NCBI GenBank assembly: GCA_032209605.1
Contig: JASFXZ010000045.1
Coordinates: 310,001 to 374,000, forward strand
DNA: 64,000 nucleotides
Source: Mactromeris polynyma
Lineage: Eukaryota; Mollusca; Bivalvia; Venerida; Mactridae
Reading direction: 5' to 3'
The translations under genes were made by a program, and so were the position numbers. This document shows, piece after piece, positions 45,273 through 57,646 of the stretch. The notes below the pieces were generated by a model that worked only from the letters and a program-made list of their open reading frames with translations, did no database searches and was not told where the DNA came from. Each line of letters starts with the position of its first letter. Within the stretch, counting starts at the first letter, position 1.

Positions 45273-48200
45273 ATGACAAATATGAAGTGTTTGATAGCTT
45301 TAGTGATTACCGTCTGTCATGTGTTGATGGTGACTGGACAATCCATGGTTCCTTGTGACAATGTTGTATCACATAGCGGGGCAGTACCTGTCAAAAGCGG
45401 ACCTCCACTACCTGTGTTACCTGACCAGTTTCAAATGCATGTGGAAGCAAACATAGTTCAAGTATGTGGGTGTTTTTTACATTGTTCAAAAAATTGTGTT
45501 TTACATTGTTCAAAAAATAGTTTGTTTGCTATACCCAATGATAACAAGGATCTTGCACAAACAGTAGGATGTGTCCAAAAACATCTACATAGTATGTTTG
45601 TAAATAATAGGTCAACAATTGGAGCTAGTTTGTATAACAGGATAGTTCCACCACTTTAATGTTGTTGTTGTTGTTTCAGAAAAACATGACCATGAATATC
45701 AAGGAGTATTATGATTACCCTGGAAACAGAGGAATGACTGAGCGTTACAGCAGAACAACTGGTGAAAGAACTCGAACAATAATGGACTTCGAGCATAAGG
45801 AAGCATGGATGATCTTTGCTAGTAAGTGCTCTGAGATTGAATAACTAGGCTCAGTATTTTTCTCTTAATTTATATTTGATAGCTGGAAGTTAGATGATAT
45901 TAGAAGAAACTCCAACTGTTAATTTTAACATCATTTCACCATGTTGGTTTACTGCGGGTTTAAGAAAAAAACAACAGAAATGATGTCAATGTCAAATGAC
46001 ATCAACACAGACTACGTCCAGTCGTGTCTCGTTATTTGGCATATTAGTTGCTTATGTCAGATCTAAAAAATTACACACATACATTTGTATTTGTTGGCAT
46101 TTGAGTGCCTATAGTAGGATGGACAGTGAAAAATCAACTTGTAGCAATATTCGCACTCCAAGATTAGGCGAGGCTTCCATGATATTGGACTTTGCGCCTC
46201 TTTGTACACTTTTGTGATAAATAGAATATATTTAATTGGATATTTAATTATCTGTTTGAAGTAATAACTGAGTTAGTTGCTGGTATTGAACACCTTAAAA
46301 CTATGTGTCCATGAAATATTCTGATAGGGCACACTTGTACTGAAATGGCAGACAAATTTACCTAACAAAGCTCTGGTGGATTATCAGTGGCAGAATCTGT
46401 GAAAAGTGTATTGTTATTTGTATTCACTGTGTGCTTATACGTTGTTCGCCTCACACTGGAATGTCAGCTATGTGAATTAAACTCTCCCAGAAAACACATA
46501 TGTGAACTTTTGCTTGTTGAATGTTTATACCACATTTGGCCTAATTAACTTGCCCGCCCTATTAGACATACCCCTTACTTTTAAGAAGTGTTGTATCTGA
46601 GCAGAAATGTAAAAATATCTGATAGTTTTTTTTCCTCCAGAAGTGGATTTCATGCACAAATTACAAATATTGTATGTAGTTATACTTTATGAAATAAGAA
46701 TTTATGAACTTATCTTTTAAATTTTTCCAGACAATACTTGCAGTTTTCTGACAACAAATTCTAGTAGGGGTATGTTTAGCTTTATGTCAGGCGAAGATGG
46801 CTCACACATAAAGACTTCAAAAGATCTGCTGTACTTTGGTGATAATCTTGGTGAGATTTATGTTGGTAGTACCCAGGTAATCCATTTAATTTGTTTCGTA
46901 TACAGTAACACCTAATTTAAAGACCACCTCACAATTTTCAAGTCCATTTTCACCATTTGGCTCTTTATTCGCCCTCAATATTAAGACCACATCGATAAGA
47001 AGACCATTTTTCTAGGGTTCAAAGGGTGGTCTTATTATTGAGGTTTTACTGTAAATAAAATATTCTCATTTAATGAGTTTTAACTCCATCAGATGCTGGA
47101 CTCGTGTGGCATCCAGAATCTGTCTGTCTGTCTGTCCTTGCTTACAAAGAGATACTGAATTGGCGATAGGAACAATTTCTTTTTTATATCGTTCATTAAG
47201 TAAGCTCCTGTGTGACTAAACTTTGTTATATGGCTCAAAGAACAAAAGGGAGAACAGAACAGTTTGCACATACATTGTGTAACATAAAGAGTTCCTTCTG
47301 TCAACATTTCCTCGAACAGCTTCAGAAATACTGGATGAAAGGCAGAAAAAAACGTTATTAAATTCTACCAAATTTGACCAGATACATTCTGTAGAAAGGA
47401 TTACAAAACATTCAGATGATTGCTAGAGCCAGTGTAGGCTTACCCTAAGGTGGAAGTTGTCATTTTCTTTTAACAAGTTCTACCCCAGAATTACAATATT
47501 TGTTTTGCTAATGTTAATAATAATTTATTTACTGATCTGATTCTCATACTGGTCATTAATGTCCTTGTTGATTGTACCAAACTTACACACATTATGAAAT
47601 TATATCTGATAATGTTGCATGAATAATGATTGAATGTATCGTGATAATGTTGCATGAATTATGATTGAATTTATCGTGATAATGTGACATAGTTATGATT
47701 GAATAAGTCGTGATAATGTGACATAATTATGATAGAATTTATTGTGATAATTTTGCATGAATATGATAGAATTTATCGTGATAATATGACATAATTATGA
47801 TTGAATGAGTCGTGATAATGTGACATAATTATGATAGAATTTATTGTGATAATTTTGCATGTATATGATATAATTCATCGTGATAATGTGACATAATTAT
47901 GATTGAATAAGTCGTGATAATGTGACATAATTATGATTAAATGTGTCATGATAATGTGACATAATTATGATTGAATGTATCGTGATAATGTGAAATAAAT
48001 ATGATTGAATGTATCTTGATTATGTTGCATGAATTATGATTGAATGTATCATGATAATGTTGATTGAATTTATCATGATAATGTTGCTTGAATTATGATA
48101 GAATTTATCGTGATAATGTGACATAATTATGATTGAATTTATCATGATGTTGGTCTATTTTAGGTTCGAGGTATTCCTACAAATCATTGGAGAACATGTG

Positions 48201-51200
48201 TGAAAATACCTGCCGCTAATGGTACATTCACATTAGATTACTATTTCACCAAAGCATCAGAATACTTTGTAGATGGCAAGGAGACAGAAATTCCGGTTAG
48301 AGCTGTCATCAATGGTACTGGTAGGTATTCTACAGATAGTTTTATCTGGATGAAAAGATTTATTTCAGCTGTTTTTATAGCTGTTGTTTGTATATTCCCC
48401 AAGACAATAGTCCTTTTTGTGACATCCCATGTAATATTGCCTCAAAGCCATTCTGAAAAAATCTGATGAACATTTTTTCAGAGATAGCCTAAGTAGAAGC
48501 TTTTTCTTTCACAGATACAGTCAAAACTTAAGTGGATAACAAAGTGTGTGCTATGATATGTTTAAAATTATCTCTTTTAATACAGTGAATATATTTGCAA
48601 CATGTGTCTGCTATTTTCCCAAATTTGACCATTTCATGGAAAAGGGCATGTTCTCTAAACTGTGTGAATAAACCCTGATACTAATTATGTAATTAATTCT
48701 GACGATGGTAGAGGATTTGTAATTTTTGGAAATATCTTTATAATTTTGGTTGCCACAGTAACAAGTTAACTGACTAGCTTGAAGTCCAACTACATATTTG
48801 TTTTCTTCTATTTAAATCTATTTGCTTTAATTACTGGAATACAATGTTGAAACTTTTATGAGATTTAGTTGTAAACTTCCGAAAAATCATAAAAAAATAT
48901 TGATGAATGAGGCTGAGTGTTGTATGTCTTGAGTTTGGAGACCAGTCTCATAAGGCAGCCCTATCATTGGTCAATTTAAAGACTGTGCTCATAATAATCA
49001 ACCTATTAGGTGCTTGAACTTTGAGAATAGTCTACTAACTGAGATTTTTAACCTCAGGCCAGAATCCTATATTTATTGTATTTCTTGTATTGATGGATTA
49101 TTTGCAGGTAAATCTATGCGCCACTCCACAGGTATTCATTCATTCTACCATGTCTATGATTTCTTTGATTTCAAGTCAGGACCAATTGATGATGAAGATG
49201 TTTTTCAGGTAAGTGTACTTTTAAGAAGATGTATAGATTAATTTACCAATATAGGTGTAAACTGTTCGAATCAGCAAATAAAAGACTGACAGTCATTGAG
49301 CAGCTGGTGTCTAATTATCACCATACCTGATATAAACTATCAAATCTTGTTCCGAGACCTTTGCTATTAATAATACCCCTGCACACAAAGTTGGAGAGGG
49401 GGTATACTGGAGTCACTTGGTCGGTTAGTCTGTTGACAAAAACTTGCAGAGCGAACTACTTTAGTTTTTGGAGGATTCTCATGAAACTTATAGCACATAC
49501 CATTTAGGCTAAGAAGGGTTACTGGTGTGTGAAGCATAAACAAACAAGTTTAGATGTAAACAAACTGAATATTTCATGCCAATGTATACAAAGAAGGAAC
49601 TCTGCATTAGTTCTATATCGAAAAATTTGTACATCTTTTGATATAAGTTATTCTGAGTTTTATTTCCCTTAAATGTATTTTAATTGCAGGATATAGTCTA
49701 AAATATCAATTAAAAATAATTATGCTGATTTTGTGGCATGCGAGTCTATTATCTTTGATATAAGCTTAAATGACTTGTTACACAAACAAAGTATACAAAT
49801 ATGTTTGTAATGATATGAATCACAATTAATTTGTAGGTACCACCTGGAGTTGTTTGTAATCAAGGCCACTTAAACACAAACAGAGCGAAACCTGTCATTC
49901 CTGATCAATTCTCTGCAAATATGGAGAAGATTTTAACTACTCCTGATGGCAGATTGATTCGAGATAATTACCAGTTGCATGTTGACAACCCATCAAAAAT
50001 CTTCAGAATTGATTCCTTCCGACCATTACTTCCTACAGAACAGAAATTATATGGGAACAAACCATTGTCATACATCTATGACTTCAACAACAGTAATTTG
50101 TATTTTATATTTTCTGTACAGTAAAACCTCATTTCGAGACTGCCATGAAATTAAGATGACCTCAATAATAAGACTGCATTTTCAATCATGGGCCAGTATT
50201 TAATTTTATCACATAACTTGCACTCCAGGAGTGGCATAAAGCAGTGACATAAATATCATATGTAACTAGTTACATAAATAGCCAAATCACAGCACTATTT
50301 AAAGTCTATTTAAAGATTGAAAACAATCTATTTATGGTGTTATGTGATAAATAGAATCTTACATGAGTGCTTATTTGATATTGTTTTTATGAAACTTGAC
50401 TCGTTTCATAAAAACAATATCAAATAAGCACTCATGTAAGATCCTCTATATCTTTCATATTTCAACTCGATAATCAGGCCACCTCTCTACTAAGTCCAAC
50501 TTCCTTCAAAACAAAGGGATCTCAATATTGAGGTTTTACTGTATTTCTACGATTGTGTTGCTTTTACTGCTAATTTTGCATGAAGGTTCAATACCATCTG
50601 TATAATAAACAGCAGATAAATTATTTTACCATAACTAAGTGTCTGGGCTAAGATATTAGATGATTTGTATTGTTCTCACTTTATGTTTAGGAAGGATTTA
50701 GTTATTATATTGTCTTGAAGTATATGTTTATGAAAATAAATGTTGAAAAAAGTCACGCATATGAAATGTTTGGAATGAATTTCTGGCTGAAATTAACTGT
50801 ACTTTATGTATTGTCATGCACTTTTATTGAAGACTTTCAAGATTTTGCTTGTTTATTTCAGAGGTGATGTACGTTATTGATAAATATGGAGAAAACTGTA
50901 CTGTAGTAACGGGATTGCCTTCAGAAGGACCAGTGGTACAGCCACCAGCTGCTGTGACTGATTTGTTTCTGGATCTAACCAAATTTACTTACCAGGGACA
51001 GGTAAATTCTTCATACTTACATTCCCAGGACAGGTAAATTCTTCATATTTACATTCCCAGGACAGGTAAATTCTTCATACTTACATTCCCAGGACAGGTA
51101 AATTCTTCATATTTACATTCCCAGGACAGGTAAATTCTTCATATTTACATTCCAAGGACAGGTAAATTATTCATACTAACATTCCCAGGGCAGGTATATT

Positions 51201-54200
51201 CTTCATACTTACATTCCCAGGACAGGTAAATTCTTCATACTTACATTCCCAGGACAGGTAAATTCTTCATATTTACATTCCAAGGACAGGTAAATTCTTC
51301 ATACTAACATTCCCAGGGCAGGTATATTCTTCATACTTGCCTACATAGGAAAGGTAATTTATTCAAACATACATTCCCAGGACAGGTATATTCTTGCATA
51401 CTTAGGACAGGTAAATTATTCATACGTACATTCCCAGGACAGGTATATTCTTCATTCTTGCATACTTAGGACAGGTAAAAAATCCCTAATACATACATTC
51501 CCAGGACAGGTATATTCTTCATTCTTGCATACTTAGGACAAGTAAATTATTCAAACATACATTCCCAGGACTGGTATATTCTTCATACTTACATTACCAG
51601 GACAGGTATATTCTTCATACTTGCATACTTAGGACAGGTAAAAAATACTTAATACATACATTCACAGGACAGGTAAATATTGCATGCTTATATTTGTAGG
51701 ACAGATAAATATGTAATGCTTACATTCACAAGACAGATACATTCTTCATACTTGCATACCCACGACATATAATTTACACCTTCAAATTCTACATTTGGTG
51801 TCTGCCTACATAATTAAAGCTTATGATTTTCAACAATGATGGAAACCTTATGCAATGCAATATTTTCTTCAGAAAACATTGAGAGGTATGCCAGTTGAAT
51901 CATGGGGATTTTACAACTCAACAAACAGTGAAAATATTGATATGCTCTTCTACATGTCACAGGTGAGCAGTGATTTTTTTTTGTTAATTTTGCTGACAAA
52001 TATTGGCTGTTTCCCCTTACCAAAAGGTATCCATTTTCCAAAAAAAATCATCATTTTTTCAAATTCTTTGTTCATTTTTCCCACTCTATCTGAATTTCTT
52101 TTTTTAAGTAAGGTTTTTGTGTATTTAATCTTTTATAAAAGAATCTTTGCTCTTACATCACCTCATATATATAACAAACACCAGCCACAGCTGAAAAGTT
52201 TTTTTATTAGCAAAACAATCAATATTCCCAATGTTGCGTCCCTCTGCATGTTGTCTCCTCCATTTTCTTTTGTCTAGATTTGTCCAGGGAAGTACAGATT
52301 TGTGAATGTGGTCTTCAATATTGTGTTTCATATTGTTTTCACTATTAATGTAAGATAAATGTTTTATTTTCAGAGTCCAGACAGTAAACCCAATATGCAA
52401 GGTCCTAAACCAGACCCTACTAAACCAGAATATGCTGCCTTGTTGCAACCAGTTGGAATTTATAAATGGAAACCTGGTAATGATAATATGGTAAGATTTT
52501 ATAAAAATACAAGTTTATTCTTTTTCTGTACTGTCAACCATTTCACAAGTGTCTTAATTTTGTACTGACTTTTCTAATTTTTCCCATTCCTTCAAATGAT
52601 ATGCAACATAGAAACTTTTTTGATAAAATAGCTAATACAGTAAAACCTCACCTAAAGGCCACCTCAATAATAAGACCACCTCGAAATTAAGAACACAATT
52701 TTCAAGTCCATTTTCACTGTTTTGCACTTTATTCAACCTCAATATTAAGACCACGTAAATAAGCCCAGTTTTCAAGGTTCCCAAGAGTGGTCTTGTTATT
52801 GAGGTTTCACTGTATTATTGTATTTCAGAAACCTATGAAAACAGTTGAACATTTGTTTGACTTCACTAGCGGCCATGTGGACCCTGAGATATTTGATGTT
52901 GCTAACTGTTATGCATTGGACTATCATTCCATATATCTTGCTGTTGACATTACAGGTATGGTGCGATTTATAAGGTCATTCTTAAAACAAATCTTTGTCT
53001 TGCATAACCTACCTGCTCCTAAAAATGGCCCTACTCAAAACTTTAGGTGTGTCTGAGTGGGGAATTATTTTTTGAGTGCATATTATTCAGCCATTTTTTC
53101 AGTTTTTGGGGAAGTATGGCGGGTCCTTATGATAAGGGAAATGTTGCATCATGAACCAACAAAATTAGGTATATATAAGGCTAAAATTTTAAATAATTTT
53201 ACTGAAGTGGAATTTTCTTTCTAAGTAAGGGAAAAATATATGCTTTTTTCTTTGGGAAATGGGGCCCAATATAGGCCCCAAATTTGTCATAAAAAGCCCT
53301 GTTAGTAGTTGAAAGAGGAGTGACGATAAAAGTAACAAATAAAACATTAATAATCCACCTACCTATCCATCTAAAATTTGCTGGGCTGGGTTATGCCTAT
53401 AAACAAACAATGTTTAAGGATGGCCTAGATTGTGACGAAAAATGCTGTTATTCTTCGGTTTCTGTAAACCGCAATATATTTATTTCTGGTTGAATATTTT
53501 AAAATATCTTATTCATTGACCATGTAATTTATCCCCTGTTGCAGTTAAAATTCAAACAATCATTTAGAATCAAGTATCTAAGCTCGTCTTAATAAAACAT
53601 GTATCATCTTTCCGAGATGATAAATCGTGTTCTCCATTTCACACTTGCATGAAACTATCATTTATGAAGCTAGTATTGTTACAAAATTTCAAAAATAGAT
53701 TATGTACAATTTTCTTGTATAACAATGTAATGGGGAGAAGAGAGAAAACTGCTGCTACACATATGTATATCTTTAGCATTATAACAGAAATAATTAAGGG
53801 CAAATTGATTAAAAACATTCTGCATCTTATTGCTAGATTATATATCTGACTTAAGTCAATAATTTGTAATAATTGGTTGTAGCTGAAACTCTATGCAGAT
53901 CAACAACCTCTCTTCAACAACATTTATCAGTTTTTCCTTTGTAAAGAAATGCTACCAATTTAGCCTCTTCTCAGTAACACTCTCTCAATAACAACCAGAA
54001 TTTGCATTTCCCAATAGATACTGCTTTGGAAAGATTGCACTGTACATACATATGTAAATCAACATTGTGTAGATTTCATTTGTATAGTTATTTGCTATTG
54101 ACAATATATATGTACTTATGTTCAGGTAAATATGTGTCAGATATTGTGAAGTATCATCCTAAAGAATTTGTGTCCAAGTTGCGACAGATATTTGCTAGCA

Positions 54201-57200
54201 CAGCTCAAGTGTCTCCAACCAGAATTTCCTCTATAAAGGTAATCAGATTATAGGTAATCATGAGGTTACATTTATATAATCCCAATACTATATAAGTGGT
54301 AAAGTTAATGGCGTGGAATTGTTTGCAAATTTCTCCAATGACAGAAAATTACCAAAATATCGGCCACCATAAATTTCCGTGTTCGCAGGAAAATATATAA
54401 CATACTCGCCATGTTAACCATGCTTTGATGTTCATCTTCTAAATAACTTGTAGTTCCTTAAGAAACATGATGAGACTGAAAACAATTATGATAAACATAT
54501 TTTGCTGTGAAACTGCTTGTTATGAAAAATGTACGCAATTCCATTAATATTGAACATACATGAAAGTATCAGTATGACAATGCAACACAATTTGAGTATA
54601 AACTCTATTGAACATAGACATACATGTAGCTAGTAACATTTTGTCTGTTGTTTCAGTCATGACTCGTAGGATGTGGGTTGTCATTTCAGCCTATGGCTGG
54701 CATGATACCTGCAGTAGTTTTCTACAAAAGTTAGTGTGGGATGCCCTCAACCCTCAAATACTAACGAGACGAGGAAAAAAGAAGTTATCTTGAAAAAAAA
54801 TTAGCTGATGCATAAATACTTGTCAGAGAAATCAAGTGATGTACTCCTGTTACATGTTTAATGTGTTGATGGTATTATACTTTGTATTCCAGTGGGAAGT
54901 GATGAAGTCAACAGATTCCTCTGCTGATCCCTTCCTGATGGTGACATTTGTTATGTTTGACAATAAACTTGCTGGTGAGGTTCACAACAGTTTTACAATA
55001 CATTGTATTTCTATCTCACCTACAATTTGAAGTCAGAATTAAAGTAATTTTATTGAAATGCTGGCATTTGTAACATAATGACTTTTCCAGATTAGACTGA
55101 TACCATTAGGGGTCTGTTTTTGTGTATTAACACACATGCTTTTACCAAAAAAATATTTGTTAAAAATATTGTGATATAGAGTGGGGCTTTCAATATCTCC
55201 AAAGAATATGGCATGTAGTATTTACATTGTCCGTCCATTTGCTGTTGTTTCCACCTGTCTGATATCCTGACAGGTCAGTGTTTCCTTAACCTCTGTTAAG
55301 TTTTCTGTAAATTTGAGTCACATGTTCAGGTCAACTAGAAGATACGCAGTATGATCGACTGAAGCCAGCCAGATGTGAAGGTCACTTGTGCAACAAAGCT
55401 TAAAATGAATATATAGCCACCAATGAAACTAACATAGGTGGGGTCATCTATAGTAAATTGTTTGCTTATGGAACCTGGAACAACCCACTGAATTGGCCTT
55501 GACTCAAGTTCTCCTTTCGTTCTGTCCTTCAGAATTCTTTTCACATCATTTTCCCAGTTCATAACCGAACAAACTCCATTCACCAACCTGTCTCACTCCA
55601 GATAGTGCAGGTCAGTGTGCCGCAAACAATGTATAGTACAAGTGTTTTTTTCTGTGGGAAATTTATTTCTGTCAATTGTGCGGTCCAAAATAAGAAATTT
55701 AGTTAGCCTGCTGTGTCCCAGATAATTGAAATCTTGAGTCATTGGAAGAATGTCTTCCTCTCAGAATGACAGTTAGAAAATAGACTGATATTTCATTGCT
55801 ATTGATGGCATAATGTATATACGTATGTTGAACATTATTGAACATAATTGGTTTTGGGGTCAAACATGATGGCGCAAAATAATGTCCACGGAAATAAAAT
55901 AACACATAATTCGTTAAAAATTGCAGAATATGCAGCCTGCAGAAAAAAAAACACAATATAAAAATGGTCTAGCTCACAAAACTGTCCATACTGTCAATGT
56001 TAGTACATTTATACACATGTTTATGTAATATTCCCAGGTTTGGATGATACAACTTTGGCTGGACCCAGTCTCGACGACGCTGTTACTAACCTACAGTATG
56101 CGTGGAATTCTGGAACCAACAGCATACAATTTCACTTCAAACTTGATGCTGGCAAAACTTTGGTAAAATGACAAAATTATTTATGTATTTCAAGAAGGTG
56201 ATATTGTTATACATTGATGAAAATCACCAGGATAATATATCAGAAAACATTGATTGTTTTTCGTTTTGATAAGAATCTGTCTGCCCCATGAATGTTCTGA
56301 CAGCTTATTTAAAAAGGTGGACTGATTTGATAGACGTCTTGTAAAACATATCAGTTGTCTTGTGGGTTATTTGTCCCATTTTATTGTTAAATTTTTAAAA
56401 TAATGAAATATAATGGATTTTATATTGCAGACATTGGGTATAAGGATGGGAAGTTTGTGGCAGTTACAGCCACAATATGTCTCAGATAATGCCTCCTCTA
56501 GCTTGAAAAGATACAGTCCTGGTAAGTAAAGGCAAACTTGCTGTAAACAAATTAAAAAACAAATTAAAACAAAATGTGTATCAAACGTGGTAAAACCATA
56601 TGTATGTCAAAGATGTGGTAAAATCATATGTATGTCAAAGATGTGGTAAAACTATGTGTGGGTCAAACATGCGGTAAAACTATATGTGGGTCAATCATGT
56701 GGTAAAACTATATGTTGGTCAACCATGTGGTAAAACTATGTGTGTCAAACATGTGGTAAAACTATATGTGGGTCAAACATGTGGTAAAACTAGATGTGGG
56801 TCAAGTATGTGGTAAAACTATATGTGGGTCAAACATGTGGTAAAACTATATGTGGGTCAAACATGTGGTAAAACTAGATGTGGATCAAGCATGTGGTAAA
56901 ACTATATGTGTGTCAAACATGTAAAATTATATGTGGGTCAAACATGTGGTAAAACTATGTGTGGGTCAAGCATGTGGTAAAACCATGTGTTTCCAGCATG
57001 TGGTAAAACCATGTGTCTCAAACATGTGGTTAAACTATATGTGTGTCAAACATGATAAAACAAAATGTGTGTCAAACATGTGGAAAAACTATATGTGGGT
57101 CATGCATGTGGTAAAACTATATGTGGGTCAAGTATGTGGTAAAACTATATGTTGGTCAAACATGTGGAAAAACTATATGTGGGTCATGCATGTGGTATAA

Positions 57201-57646
57201 CTATATGTGGGTCAAACATGTGGTAAAACAAAATGTGTGCCAAACTTGTTTGTCAGATGTGTGGTAAAATAATATCTGCATGAAACATGTGGTAAAATGA
57301 AATTTGTGGTAAAACTTTGTTTAAGTCAAGATTGTAGGAAGCAATATCTTTGTCAGGATATAGCAATGTCTGTTTCCAACTTGTGGTAAAACAATATATG
57401 TGTCTACTGAAACAAAATATGTGTATATGTAAATAGTTTGTGTTCTAGTATTAATATTTTTCTTCTTAAGTTAAGTGGTATGTTTTTGCCTTGAGTAGTT
57501 TATCTATATTTGTTTGTGTGTTTTCAGGATCAGTGGCAGGTATTGGAATTGGTATGTCGATAGTTGGGGCCATTCTGGGAATGCTAGCAGCATATGTTAT
57601 CTACAAACGCATTGACACTTCAGTGCCATATGAAGTTACCAATTAA
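45273..57646 (+). CDS. Type I membrane protein with duplicated LolA-like module (complete, 15 exons)
   Basis: Exons: 45273-45461, 45680-45821, 46731-46876, 48164-48320, 49108-49208, 49837-50092, 50862-51001, 51873-51962, 52374-52490, 52829-52955, 54126-54238, 54893-54974, 56038-56162, 56431-56521, 57528-57646. All phases agree: 664 residues. A signal peptide (MKCLIALVITVCHVLMVTGQ; starts at 45273 or 45282) is followed by two copies of a module. Copy 1 begins LPVLPDQFQMHVEANI and ends FDFKSGPIDDEDVF.VPPGVVC; copy 2 begins KPVIPDQFSANMEKIL and ends FDFTSGHVDPEIFDVANC. Then comes a region with FVSKLRQIFASTAQVSP that resembles SEA-like folds, a membrane segment at about 628-649 (IGMSIVGAILGMLAAYVIY), and a 15-residue cytoplasmic tail. 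The PDQF-type modules recall the 'LolA-like' extracellular domains annotated in uncharacterised invertebrate proteins; function unknown. LolA-like folds bind lipid, so a lipid-related role is possible but unproven. Confidence 0.85.
46903..47051. mobile_element. pogo-type MITE in intron 3 of the LolA-like gene
   Basis: It starts TA|CAGTAACACCT and ends GAGGTTTTACTG|TA, so the ends are inverted and flanked by TA as in Tc1/mariner-pogo elements. The interior repeats the words aagaccacctc and gtggtcttattatt. Same family as 50119-50541, 52638-52812 and 63136-63362. Confidence 0.75.
47585..48150 (+). repeat. 34-bp minisatellite abutting the exon 4 acceptor
   Basis: About 16 degenerate copies of a 34-bp unit (gataatgtgacataattatg then attgaatgtatcgt). 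The last copy ends a few bases before the acceptor TTTTAG of exon 48164-48320, so the polypyrimidine tract is squeezed into about 13 bases. Confidence 0.93.
50119..50541. mobile_element. Longer pogo-type MITE with an internal palindrome
   Basis: TA|CAGTAAAACCTC at the left and GAGGTTTTACTG|TA at the right are a perfect 12-base inverted pair. The interior has the family words near both ends and, unlike its relatives, an insertion of about 250 bases containing the 40-bp palindrome at 50356-50442. It lies in intron 6. Confidence 0.85.
50356..50442. repeat. Perfect 40-bp palindrome with a 7-base loop
   Basis: The left arm 50356-50395 (ATCTTACATGAGTGCTTATT...) is the exact reverse complement of the right arm 50403-50442; the loop is TTGACTC. 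No mismatch was found across 40 positions. Confidence 0.97.
50991..51770 (+). repeat. 32-bp minisatellite spanning the exon 7 splice donor
   Basis: The exon ends CCAGGGACAG at 51001, followed by the donor GTAAATTCTTC. The unit CCCAGGACAGGTAAATTCTT plus catacttacatt then repeats some 22 times, with drift toward the 3' side. Each good unit carries an acceptor-like TTACATTCCCAG, then GACAG, then a donor GTAAAT. Confidence 0.96.
52638..52812. mobile_element. pogo-type MITE directly before exon 10
   Basis: The ends CAGTAAAACCTCA and TGAGGTTTCACTG are inverted and flanked by TA. The interior has paired aagaccacctc / gtggtcttgttattg words. Only 16 bases separate its right end from exon 52829-52955, so the acceptor TATTATTGTATTTCAG starts at the element's TA flank. 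Confidence 0.85.
56575..57300 (+). repeat. 28-bp minisatellite in the last intron of the LolA-like gene
   Basis: About 26 copies of a 28-bp unit (gtggtaaaactatatgtggg then tcaaacat), some 27 bp long, decaying after 57240. It begins about 50 bases after the exon 14 donor and does not include it. An open frame across part of the array only reflects the absence of stops in the unit. Confidence 0.95.

Noticed and set aside
56931..57200. 89-codon repetitive open frame (VKHVVKLCVGQACGK...)
   Set aside because: It is the translation of an intronic 28-bp minisatellite between two well-supported exons; the open frame disappears outside the array.
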